In this document: positions 6,981 through 14,389 of the stretch, in pieces
Layout: every line of letters starts with the position of its first letter
Position numbering within the stretch: the first letter of the stretch is position 1
Assembly (NCBI GenBank): GCA_031418215.1
Contig: JANOXC010000193.1
Coordinates: 1-25,561 of the forward strand
DNA: 25,561 nt
Source of the DNA: JANOXC01 sp031418215
GTDB taxonomy: Bacteria; Bacteroidota; Bacteroidia; AKYH767-A; OLB10
Direction of reading: 5' to 3'
The notes under the pieces: model-generated
What the model was told of the DNA's origin: nothing
Seen by the model: only the letters and a program-made list of their open reading frames with translations
Databases searched by the model: none
Made by a program: the position numbers and the translations under genes

Positions 6981-8720
6981 ATGAAATTCTTCCTTTATAT
7001 AATAATTATTCTCTTTCCAGTTTTTCTAAAGGCACAAATCATTCCTGCCAATCGTATAGTAAACTGGAAATATGCAGGCTTGACAGTTAATGATTCCTCT
7101 TATCAAAATGTTCTTGATATCACTAATTACGGTGGCAATGGTAATGGCATCACCTTAAATGATGCTGCTTTCACCAACTGTAAAAATGCGTTGAACGGTA
7201 TGCCCGGTGTGATTTATTTTCCTGCCGGAACTTATTTGTTTCATGCATCTCTCAGTATTTCTGATAGCACTATTATTCGCGGAGCGTCATCCGCTTTATC
7301 GCTTTTACAATTTGACTTTTCGGGAGCTATCAGCGACTGTATCAATGCAATCGGCGTCATACAATCACAACGGTACTATTTTACTTCCGATGGAATGTTT
7401 GATTCAACAGCTTTATCAGTAAGCAGCAATGCAGGATTGCATGATGGCGACTATGTAAGAATCTTTCAGAATGATACCTCATTGGTTATTTCCTCATGGG
7501 CTTACGGCACTGTTGGGCAAATCGGTAGAATTAAAACCGTGGGCAATGCCACTTCGGTAACCTTAGAACATGAGCTCAGGAAAAATTACAATGTCTCTGA
7601 CAGCGCCTACTTAAGAGTTATGACACCGGTAACAGGGGTGGGTATTGAATGTTTAACTGTTGAAAGGCTGGATGCAACAATTTCGCAGACATCCAATATC
7701 ATTTTTACCAATGCTGTCAATTGCTGGATAAAAGGTGTTGAAAGCAACATGGCCAATTTCGCCCATGTAACTTTACGTTCTTCTTCAAACATATATATTC
7801 ATGAATGTTATTTCCATCATGCATTTGCTTATGGGGGTAATGGACAAGGTTATGGTATTGATTGCGAAACGACAAGTGGCGAATGCCTTATTGAGAACAA
7901 CATCTTCAACAACCTGCGGCATTCCATGTTATGTCAGGCTGGAGTGAACGGAAATGTATTTGCATATAATTATTCCGTTAATCCTTATTGGACCCAACCT
8001 CCTTTTCCAACTAATACAGCCGGAGATATTGTTTTGCATGGTAACTACGCTTTTGCAAATTTATTTGAAGGAAACATCATTCAGAATATCGTCATCGACA
8101 ACTCCCATGATATCAATGGGCCGTACAATACTTTTTTTCGTAACAGGGCTGAATTATACGGTCTATATATGAACACTGGTCCTGCCAGCAATGATCAGAA
8201 TTTTGTTGGCAATGAAATACCAAACACAACTGTATTAATGGGAAATTATACGCTTGCAGGGACCGGGCATTTTCAATATGGGAACAATGTAAAAGGAACC
8301 ATCACACCATCAGGAACCACCTCGTTGACCGACACGTCCTATTATCTCACGCAAAAGCCCATGTTTTTTGGAGCGAATGCCTGGCCTTGCATCGGAATGC
8401 CAAGCCCTTTTAATCAATTATCCATCCCTGCAAAAGATCGCTTCAATATTCAAAATACGTTATGTTCAATTATTTCAGTGATCAATGAAATTCCAAAACA
8501 GGAATCATCATTTAAAATATTTTTAAAAAATCATAACAGTTTATTACAAGTTGTCAATAGCAATAACCAAAGAAACTTTTTTACTGTCTATGATATGCAA
8601 GGACGGCAAATATTATCGCATGAAATTGTTGATATAGCAGAAATTAACATCTCAAAATTAAAGGATGGCATGTACATTATTTCGAACAAATCCAATTCTC
8701 TTAAATTTATAAAATATTAA
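6981..8720 (+). CDS. Secreted right-handed beta-helix protein (pectate-lyase-3-like) with T9SS tail
   Basis: The start at 6981 gives a clean signal peptide (MKFFLYIIIILFPVFLKA-Q); the frame also extends to a TTG at 6921, which would place 20 polar residues ahead of it. The product is 579 residues. Residues about 44-110 (VLDITNYGGNGNGITLND... GVIYFPAGTYLF... STIIRGASS) match the Pectate_lyase_3/GH28-related N-terminal motif. A parallel beta-helix continues to about 430 (CLIENNIFNNLRHSMLCQ...GNVFAYNYSVNP). The last ~75 residues form a type A sorting domain (FFTVYDMQGRQIL...ISKLKDGMYIISN). It is a likely extracellular polysaccharide-binding or polysaccharide-cleaving protein, but no catalytic residues can be assigned by eye and no SusC/SusD or other sugar genes are nearby. 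The rhodanese gene follows 10 bases later. Confidence 0.85.
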   Translation: MKFFLYIIIILFPVFLKAQIIPANRIVNWKYAGLTVNDSSYQNVLDITNYGGNGNGITLNDAAFTNCKNALNGMPGVIYFPAGTYLFHASLSISDSTIIRGASSALSLLQFDFSGAISDCINAIGVIQSQRYYFTSDGMFDSTALSVSSNAGLHDGDYVRIFQNDTSLVISSWAYGTVGQIGRIKTVGNATSVTLEHELRKNYNVSDSAYLRVMTPVTGVGIECLTVERLDATISQTSNIIFTNAVNCWIKGVESNMANFAHVTLRSSSNIYIHECYFHHAFAYGGNGQGYGIDCETTSGECLIENNIFNNLRHSMLCQAGVNGNVFAYNYSVNPYWTQPPFPTNTAGDIVLHGNYAFANLFEGNIIQNIVIDNSHDINGPYNTFFRNRAELYGLYMNTGPASNDQNFVGNEIPNTTVLMGNYTLAGTGHFQYGNNVKGTITPSGTTSLTDTSYYLTQKPMFFGANAWPCIGMPSPFNQLSIPAKDRFNIQNTLCSIISVINEIPKQESSFKIFLKNHNSLLQVVNSNNQRNFFTVYDMQGRQILSHEIVDIAEINISKLKDGMYIISNKSNSLKFIKY

Positions 8721-8730
8721 AATCTAAGCG

Positions 8731-9048
8731 ATGATAAATACATTAAAAAAAATACTGGGTATTGGCCCCTCCATCAACTATGCGGATTTGGTGAAACAAG
8801 GAGCCATCATCCTAGATGTTCGCAGTAAAGATGAATATGCCGGTGGACATATTAAAGGCTCCATCAATATTCCTGTTCAGGCTTTAACAAACAATCTCAA
8901 TAAGTTAAAAGATAAGAACAAAACAATTATTACCTGTTGTGCATCGGGCATGAGAAGTGCCTCAGCCAAAGGAATATTAAAAGCGAATGGCTATACTGAG
9001 GTATACAACGGAGGAGGTTGGGCAAGCTTGCAAAACAAGTTGCGATGA
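8731..9048 (+). CDS. Single-domain rhodanese-like sulfurtransferase
   Basis: This 105-residue protein is one complete rhodanese domain with no signal peptide, so it should be cytoplasmic. It shows the CH2A-like IILDVRSKDEYAGGHIKGSINIP (27-49) and the active-site loop C70-ASGM-R75 followed by SASAKGILKANG, then YNGGGWASL near the end. Rhodaneses carry a persulfide on the loop Cys and pass sulfur between thiol acceptors; the six-residue loop fits sulfurtransferases rather than Cdc25-type phosphatases. Its TGA (9046-9048) overlaps the ATG of the next gene as ATGA, so the two are translationally coupled. The pair resembles E. coli YgaP, where a rhodanese and a membrane segment are fused. Confidence 0.92.
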   Translation: MINTLKKILGIGPSINYADLVKQGAIILDVRSKDEYAGGHIKGSINIPVQALTNNLNKLKDKNKTIITCCASGMRSASAKGILKANGYTEVYNGGGWASLQNKLR

Positions 9049-9308
9049 ACAAACAAACATTATTAACCGGATGGAGTTTTACCAGATGGCTTCGTTTGTT
9101 GTTGGGAGTTCTGTTTGCAATGCAAACCATACAAACGCAGGAATTGCTTCCGGGTTTTATTGCTGCATTATTTATTTTCCAAGCCATGACAAATACCGGT
9201 TGTTGTGGTACGAATGGTTGCGCTATCCCCGTTCGCAAGAACCAAGGTGCTGCTAAAATACTCGATGATGGTATCAAGCAATCAAATTCATCTGACAATG
9301 TTAATTAA
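9045..9308 (+). CDS. Small two-helix membrane protein with Cys cluster, coupled to rhodanese
   Basis: The gene encodes 87 residues starting MNKQTLLTGWSFTRWLRLLL. The ATG at 9045 overlaps the rhodanese stop, which is why it is preferred to the in-frame TTG at 9018 inside that gene. Two hydrophobic segments at about 10-28 and 33-50 form a short hairpin, directly followed by TNTGCCGTNGCAIP, a cysteine cluster (CC-x3-C) near the membrane face. It resembles the YgaP/DUF2892 type of rhodanese-linked membrane proteins in layout, though I cannot confirm family membership. A role as membrane docking or sulfur-acceptor partner of the rhodanese is inferred from the overlap and the cysteines. Confidence 0.8.
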   Translation: MNKQTLLTGWSFTRWLRLLLGVLFAMQTIQTQELLPGFIAALFIFQAMTNTGCCGTNGCAIPVRKNQGAAKILDDGIKQSNSSDNVN

Positions 9309-9354
9309 AGCGCTTATCTTTAGCCTCAGTTAGTTAATCTCTAAAAAATAAATC

Positions 9355-9867
9355 ATGACAAACAAGGAGTTTTTTACAAGCCTCTGGCATAAAGAAATGA
9401 AACGCACATTAGTTGCTATTAAAGCGCTTCCAACGGATATCAGTAAAATGAATTTCCGTCCCGATCCTAAAACACGTTCTGCTTCACAAATCATTGCACA
9501 TATTCTGCCGCATGCAGAAGACCTTTCAAAAGCAGTGGATACAAAGATCGTTGTAGAAGCTGATAAAGAATTTCATAATATGGAAGATGCCTATCACTAT
9601 TATGAAACACATTCTAAGGCATTAATTGAGAAATTAAATGCTTTAAGCGAAACAACATGGGAAAATGAAATGGTGCCGCTTCTGATAAATGGCAATAAAA
9701 TATATGAAGCGAAAATGATGGATATGTTTTGGACTTTGCTATTCGATACAGTGCATCACCGCGGGCAACTTACAACTTATTACCGCCCAATGGGAGTGCC
9801 GAATCCATCCATCTATGGCCCTACAGCTGAAATGATGGAAAAAATGAAAGCTGAAGCGGTAAAATAA
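9355..9867 (+). CDS. DinB-family putative metal-dependent protein
   Basis: This 170-residue protein matches the size and pattern of the DinB/YfiT four-helix-bundle family: SASQIIAHILPHAED around 42-56 and FDTVHHRGQLTTYYRPMGVPNPSIYG around 130-155. Members bind a divalent metal through one His in helix 2 (here H49) and an HxxxH pair near HHRGQ. Here the first position of that pair appears to be Asp131 rather than His, with H134/H135 following. Some relatives are thiol-dependent transferases (bacillithiol or mycothiol S-transferases), but no substrate can be assigned. It stands alone: 46 bases separate it from the preceding gene, TATCTTTA near 9321 is a one-mismatch -7 box, and a hairpin terminator follows. 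Confidence 0.85.
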   Translation: MTNKEFFTSLWHKEMKRTLVAIKALPTDISKMNFRPDPKTRSASQIIAHILPHAEDLSKAVDTKIVVEADKEFHNMEDAYHYYETHSKALIEKLNALSETTWENEMVPLLINGNKIYEAKMMDMFWTLLFDTVHHRGQLTTYYRPMGVPNPSIYGPTAEMMEKMKAEAVK

Positions 9868-9890
9868 TATTTTAATATTTTGCACATTGC

Positions 9891-9922
9891 AATGGCAGAT
9901 CATTTGGTCTGCCATTTTCTTT
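9891..9922. terminator. Hairpin terminator between convergent genes
   Basis: AATGGCAGA (9891-9899) and TCTGCCATT (9908-9916) form a perfect 9-bp stem with an 8-base loop. It is followed on the plus strand by TTCTTTT. It lies between the DinB gene and the convergent psuG. The T-rich tract makes it a better terminator for the plus strand. Confidence 0.75.
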
Positions 9923-9938
9923 TAATGAACTTTGTTTA

Positions 9939-10850
9939 TTAGTATAACTGACATGCAATTTTTGCGCCGAGCATAGCATTGTTCTTCACCAGTGCAATAT
10001 TTGCAGCCAGGCTTTCCCCACCTGTTTTTTCGGAAATGATTTTTAAGAGAAATGGTGTTAATTTTTTTCCGGTAATATTATTTTTCTCCGCATCCATTAA
10101 TGATTCATTGATGATAGCGTCCATTTTAATTAGTGGCACTTCAAACTGAGCAGGAATTGGATTTGCAATTAATACAGCACCATTTAATCCAAGTTGCCAC
10201 TTAACACGAATTAATTCTGCAATTGAGACTGCATCATCCAATCTTAGAGGTGATGCAAACCCACTGCTGCGTGAATAGAAAGCAGGAAAATCATCCTGCC
10301 CAAATGTAACAACAGGAATGCCATTTGTCTCCATATATTCCAGCGTAAGGCCAATATCCAGTATGGATTTTACACCTGCGGAAACAACAGCAACATTGGT
10401 TTGCGACATCTCAAAAAGGTCAGCCGAAATATCCATGCTGGTATGCGCGTCACGATGTACTCCGCCAGTGCCGCCTGTTACAAATATTTTTATTCCCGCC
10501 ATTGATGCAATACGCATGGTTGATGCAACCGTTGTAGCACCAGGAATTTTTTTACTAACTACATAAGGCATGTCACGCAAACTGACTTTCCAAACATGTT
10601 CTGAATTTCCTAATTTCTCAAGTTGATCGCTATTCAAACCAACACATAGTTTGCCATCAAGAATAGCAATCGTGGCAGGAATGGCACCGTTTTTCTTGAC
10701 GATGTCTTCCACGTCCATAGCTGTATTAATATTCTGCGGATAAGGCATACCGTGAGCAATGATAGTCGACTCTAATGCCACAACTGGTTTTCCACTAGCT
10801 AAAGCTTCTTTAATTTCAGGATGTATGTTTAAATAATCGGATGCAATCAT
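9939..10850 (-). CDS. psuG: Pseudouridine-5'-phosphate glycosidase
   Basis: This 303-residue protein is close to the family's usual length. PsuG reversibly splits pseudouridine 5'-phosphate into uracil and ribose 5-phosphate. The recognisable blocks are PVVALESTIIAHGMPYP (22-38, Glu27), KVSLRDMPYVVSK (88-100, Lys89), FVTGGTGGVHRDAHTSMDISADL (123-145, with metal-ligand candidates Asp140/Asp144) and VVSAGVKSILDIG (155-167). Lys161 corresponds to the Schiff-base lysine of the E. coli enzyme. It starts 3 bases after the stop of the upstream kinase gene, so kinase and glycosidase form a two-gene operon turning free pseudouridine from RNA breakdown into usable uracil and ribose phosphate. No pseudouridine transporter gene is seen next to it. 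Confidence 0.95.
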   Translation of the reverse strand: MIASDYLNIHPEIKEALASGKPVVALESTIIAHGMPYPQNINTAMDVEDIVKKNGAIPATIAILDGKLCVGLNSDQLEKLGNSEHVWKVSLRDMPYVVSKKIPGATTVASTMRIASMAGIKIFVTGGTGGVHRDAHTSMDISADLFEMSQTNVAVVSAGVKSILDIGLTLEYMETNGIPVVTFGQDDFPAFYSRSSGFASPLRLDDAVSIAELIRVKWQLGLNGAVLIANPIPAQFEVPLIKMDAIINESLMDAEKNNITGKKLTPFLLKIISEKTGGESLAANIALVKNNAMLGAKIACQLY

Positions 10851-10853
10851 GAT

Positions 10854-11780
10854 CTATATATATTTTTTAAATGTCAGTTCAAGCAATGATCTGTTCAGGC
10901 TTTTATCGATGGCTCCTTGCACCTGCAGTACAATTGATGCCATGGCATGTCCATAACGCACACAGTCTTCGGGATTTTTCCTTGCCAGCCAGGCATCAAT
11001 CCAGCCAGCCATTGCTGCATCGCCGGCACCTGTAATATCAGTAACAGCAACAGGAAGAGCTGGAATCTCCTTGTGGAATTCATTGGAATAAATAACGGAA
11101 CCGCTTTTCCCTTTCCTGATCCAAAGATATTGCACACCCCGATTTAATAACTCCTGAATAAGCGCCGAACTATCCAATCCTTCTGCATGTCCGGTCAATG
11201 TAAGCATCTCATCATTATTAGGTGTTAACAATAATACATGATTAAGATTTACATTTTTCAATCTGGCAGCTTTAGGAATGGAAACAGGCTCAATAACACA
11301 TGGAATATTTTCGGAACGAGAAAAATCCAACAACCATTCTAAACTTCCTATTGAAAGATTACAATCGAGCAGTAATAGCGTGGCGGATTTTAAGACTGCT
11401 GTTTTCGTTCTGAGAAAATCAGGTGTCACCTCGTTTTCAAAATGACCGGACATTGCCCCAACAAATAATTCTCCTGAAGGTGATAACACAGCAACATAAC
11501 GTCCGGTATCATAATGATTCACTACTGAGTGTGTAATACTAATTCCGCTCTTTCTGCATTCTTCCATTAGCCATTTACCTTCAGGATCTGTTCCAAAATG
11601 AGAGATGAGCTCAACAGGATGTCCTAACAAAGCGAGATGATGGGCAATGTTACATGCCACTCCACCCGGTGAACGATAAAAATTTGAAGGGTTGGATGTT
11701 GCAGGAATAGGTTCAGTAAGACAAATAAAACTTTCGTCAATCAATGCTGCACCAATACATATCACCGGTTTTTTACTCAC
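10854..11780 (-). CDS. psuK: PfkB-family sugar kinase, probable pseudouridine kinase
   Basis: This is a ribokinase/PfkB-fold kinase of 308 residues from a GTG start. It shows the N-terminal glycine motif SPGGVACNIAHHLALLG (38-54) and the C-terminal signature TDITGAGDAAMAGW (247-260), whose Asp254 is the catalytic base. The kinase superfamily is certain. Pseudouridine as substrate is inferred from psuG lying 3 bases downstream. The frame extends to an ATG at 11870, but those 30 extra residues have no family match and the ATG falls inside a dispersed hairpin repeat. The GTG at 11780 sits directly before KKPVICIGAALIDE, the normal first beta strand of the fold. TACCTTTA, a near -7 box, ends 5 bases before the GTG, so the message could be leaderless, but no -33 TTG is well spaced. 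Confidence 0.85.
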   Translation of the reverse strand: MSKKPVICIGAALIDESFICLTEPIPATSNPSNFYRSPGGVACNIAHHLALLGHPVELISHFGTDPEGKWLMEECRKSGISITHSVVNHYDTGRYVAVLSPSGELFVGAMSGHFENEVTPDFLRTKTAVLKSATLLLLDCNLSIGSLEWLLDFSRSENIPCVIEPVSIPKAARLKNVNLNHVLLLTPNNDEMLTLTGHAEGLDSSALIQELLNRGVQYLWIRKGKSGSVIYSNEFHKEIPALPVAVTDITGAGDAAMAGWIDAWLARKNPEDCVRYGHAMASIVLQVQGAIDKSLNRSLLELTFKKYI

Positions 11781-11864
11781 GGTGATAAAGGTAAATAATT
11801 CACCCAACAATTCATTCAAAGTTATGCAACAAAGTATAATACAATCAACTTCAATATACACATC

Positions 11865-11977
11865 TGTCATCCTGAGGCACGAAGGATCTATTGATCATCT
11901 TTACCGGATAAATCTTTAACAAACAATATATATCCTTTGAAAACATGCTTAAGATGCTTCGTACCTCAGCATGACAA
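11865..11977. repeat. Inverted pair of GTCAT-type hairpin repeats
   Basis: A 25-base unit at 11865-11889 (TGTCATCCTGAGG...) recurs inverted at 11953-11977 with three mismatches. Within each unit a 5-bp stem with a 9-base loop is possible: ATCCT/AGGAT in the first and ATGCT/AGCAT in the second, so two of the three differences compensate each other. The pair lies between the cotH-like gene and psuK, both on the minus strand, and could fold into a long hairpin separating the two transcripts. Confidence 0.8.
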
Positions 11978-12004
11978 AAAAGAATAATGCTCAATCATTA
12001 CCAA

Positions 12005-14089
12005 TTACTCCTTCACCAACTTTACAACCTTCACCCCCTCATTCATCATCACTTTCAACAAATAAATTCCAGGTGGTAAGGTATTATATTCATTGATTTG
12101 AAACTCCTGCATTCCGGTCGATATATATATTTCGGATGGGAGCCTTATTATCCTTCCTGAAATATCTGTTATTGAAATTGCTGCTTTGGTATTTTTTTCT
12201 AATTCAAAACTAATAGTTAAATTATCTTTAAACGGATTTGGATAAACACGGAATGTGGAATTTCCTATTGTATTGAATGCTGTGGATGTAATCACACAAG
12301 TACCGGGCATATTAGCATCCAGCCATGTCAAACGCGAAGTAATCCATGCTTTCATGCTGCTGATCTCACCTGCAAAGTCTGCCGGGATCGGTGCAGGGTT
12401 AGCCCATGTTTGCACACCGAGTATTGGTAACACAAAGAAATGACGGTCTTTAGCTTCATCCAAGACTGCTGCAATACTATCTATCATGTTTAATAAAGTA
12501 TCAGTATGCAAGGTCGCAGCACGCAATGCTTGCCACCTGCATTTCAACAGACTGGTATAGGCAGGATCCTGCAACATCTTTGCCCACCAGAAAGGCACAT
12601 TATTATCACCTGCAGTACCGCAAATATTATTAAACTTATATTGCCATCCTGTAAACAAATCTCCCTGGCAATAATCTGCATTACGAAATGCAATATTGTA
12701 ATCCCAAGCAGGCCCAACAACCAGTTTGCCGCCTTTCGTGATCTTCTGTTTATATAAAAATGTGCTGATTCGGTATGCATCCACATTTTTGCAGGTTTCA
12801 TTTAAAATGAAATAGTCAACAAAAGATTGCAGGTCAACAAACTTCTTGTAACCACTGTCGGGATTGGCAAACCATGTTGCGTTTAATGCCCTCTCAAAAG
12901 AATCAACGTATGACTTTATATATGCTTTTTGCCTGGGTACCAAAGTAACAGCATCAGGATATTCATACTGAAAACGAATAGGTGTTCCGGGGATTCCGTT
13001 AAACAAGGAATTCCATCCGGCACCGCCTCCACTTCCTGTCGTCTTATCTATTTTGAAGATATAACCGCCTGTAATATCAACAGCGGAAGTATCCGTTGGC
13101 AGTAATTTTGAAATATCAACCCTGTTCTTATCACGCTTCACTTTTTCCAGCATCACATAAATTCCTTTGTAATCTCCATTTAACATCAGCTCACAAAAAC
13201 GGGTACGGGATGCATAATGACCGGTCTTGTTTGCAATATCATACACCAATACAGTGCGCATGCAGGTTTTATCATTGTACGGAGCATTTAATATCCAATC
13301 ATTCTCCGACGGCATGCCCATCACAACAGTGTCGATTGTTTGATTCAATGAATCCAAAGTTTCAAAACCATATTGTTTTTGTGGAAAGGTCTGCGACCAG
13401 CTGCCGCGCAGTTCAATACCAATATTTGCATTATAACTATTGAAACTATCGGTAAGGAAATTGCGGTTGCCGAATCCATTATCAATAATTCCCATGTGGG
13501 CAACAATCTTTGGATTATCAGGAATGATTTGCCCGTTTGTATTAATCATCACAATGGGTAAATCAGAAGAGGTGAAATTAAACGGCAAAGCAGGTGTATT
13601 GCTGAAGGTAATGCTCCAGGAAACTACCGTTCCGATAACAGCGGGATTGTGGTCCTGCACCTTTAGCATCCACAAACCATTTCCATTCTGACCGTTGTTT
13701 ACATCGCCCAACATTCCTTGCGGACGAAAATTTCCTGTGAATGGGGCAGTGGCCTCTAAGATGTTGTTGAGGGTGTAGTAATTAAAACAGGTGTTACTGT
13801 AATTGTTATCAGTACCACCATTGTACATAGAAAGATTAACAGTAAGGCCATCGGGTGCCACTAATTGAATAGTGAGATCAGCATCATTGCCATGTGTAAT
13901 ATTTACACAAACTGATTCAACACCAAATGAACTATCTATTACGTTAGTAAATAACCCACTAACTACCATGGGAAAGTAAGCAGCGGGACCGTTATTAGGT
14001 ATGACCCCTCCTGTTCCGGTAAAATATTGCGCCTGGAGAAATAGTACCTGAAATGCAAAGATCAATAGCAGACAAAATCTTTTTAACAT
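12005..14089 (-). CDS. Secreted CotH-kinase protein with P-domain and T9SS tail
   Basis: The gene encodes 694 residues. A signal peptide ends LQA-Q at 21. Residues about 44-165 form a proprotein-convertase P-domain (SVCVNITHGNDADLTIQLVAPDG ... GLWMLKVQD ... VVSWSITF). Residues about 176-590 are a CotH-kinase domain with IGIELRGSWSQTFPQKQYGFE (223-243), NDWILNAPYNDKTCMRTVL (263-281), YKGIYVMLEKVKRDKNRVDI (307-326) and VGPAWDYNIAFRNADYC (458-474); the WDYNIAF segment is the metal-binding DFG-like position. The last ~75 residues are a type A sorting domain (FRVYPNPFKDNLTISFEL...LPPGIYLLKVMMNEGVKVVKLVKE). CotH proteins are atypical kinases able to phosphorylate secreted proteins; whether this one is active is not shown. 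It has its own promoter and no operon partner. Confidence 0.9.
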   Translation of the reverse strand: MLKRFCLLLIFAFQVLFLQAQYFTGTGGVIPNNGPAAYFPMVVSGLFTNVIDSSFGVESVCVNITHGNDADLTIQLVAPDGLTVNLSMYNGGTDNNYSNTCFNYYTLNNILEATAPFTGNFRPQGMLGDVNNGQNGNGLWMLKVQDHNPAVIGTVVSWSITFSNTPALPFNFTSSDLPIVMINTNGQIIPDNPKIVAHMGIIDNGFGNRNFLTDSFNSYNANIGIELRGSWSQTFPQKQYGFETLDSLNQTIDTVVMGMPSENDWILNAPYNDKTCMRTVLVYDIANKTGHYASRTRFCELMLNGDYKGIYVMLEKVKRDKNRVDISKLLPTDTSAVDITGGYIFKIDKTTGSGGGAGWNSLFNGIPGTPIRFQYEYPDAVTLVPRQKAYIKSYVDSFERALNATWFANPDSGYKKFVDLQSFVDYFILNETCKNVDAYRISTFLYKQKITKGGKLVVGPAWDYNIAFRNADYCQGDLFTGWQYKFNNICGTAGDNNVPFWWAKMLQDPAYTSLLKCRWQALRAATLHTDTLLNMIDSIAAVLDEAKDRHFFVLPILGVQTWANPAPIPADFAGEISSMKAWITSRLTWLDANMPGTCVITSTAFNTIGNSTFRVYPNPFKDNLTISFELEKNTKAAISITDISGRIIRLPSEIYISTGMQEFQINEYNTLPPGIYLLKVMMNEGVKVVKLVKE

Positions 14090-14389
14090 ATATATTTAAA
14101 AAATGGGAGCAGTTGAAACAGATTGGTAAACTTACGATTTTGAACAATAGGTTCAAAGAATAGCTGATAGTTAAAATTTAGTAATGGCAGCAATAGCAGT
14201 CACAGACTTTCTTCTTACAATTAATTTAATCAAATCCCGTTTTCCTCAGGACTATCCAAATTCAATTGTCCTTTTGTTGTAAAATTCATTGATCACCTTT
14301 CGTAACACAACTATTTTCCACTTCGATCAACTATTTTCACCTTTTGCTTTTCTGTTTACTTATTAAAGTAGTAACTTTATCACTACAAA
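14090..14389. other. 300-base divergent intergenic region
   Basis: The region separates the minus-strand cotH-like gene from the plus-strand type B protein gene. It holds the strong minus-strand promoter listed separately. About 25 bases before the 14390 ATG it has TAACTTTA, a one-mismatch -7 box without a well-spaced TTG. ACAACTATTTTC and TCAACTATTTTCACC near 14310-14342 form a short direct repeat. No ORF or RNA gene was seen. Confidence 0.4.
14127..14157 (-). promoter_or_regulatory. Promoter of the cotH-like gene
   Basis: Reading on the minus strand, TTTG (14157-14154) is followed after exactly 19 bases by TAAGTTTA (14134-14127). This differs from the Bacteroidota TTTG-N19-TAnnTTTG consensus only in the last base. 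The start codon at 14089 lies about 38 bases further on, giving a short leader. Confidence 0.65.

Noticed and set aside
8930..9298. A 122-residue minus-strand frame opposite the rhodanese and membrane genes
   Set aside because: It lies antisense to two genes with clear motifs and a stop-start overlap, and shows no domain pattern of its own.
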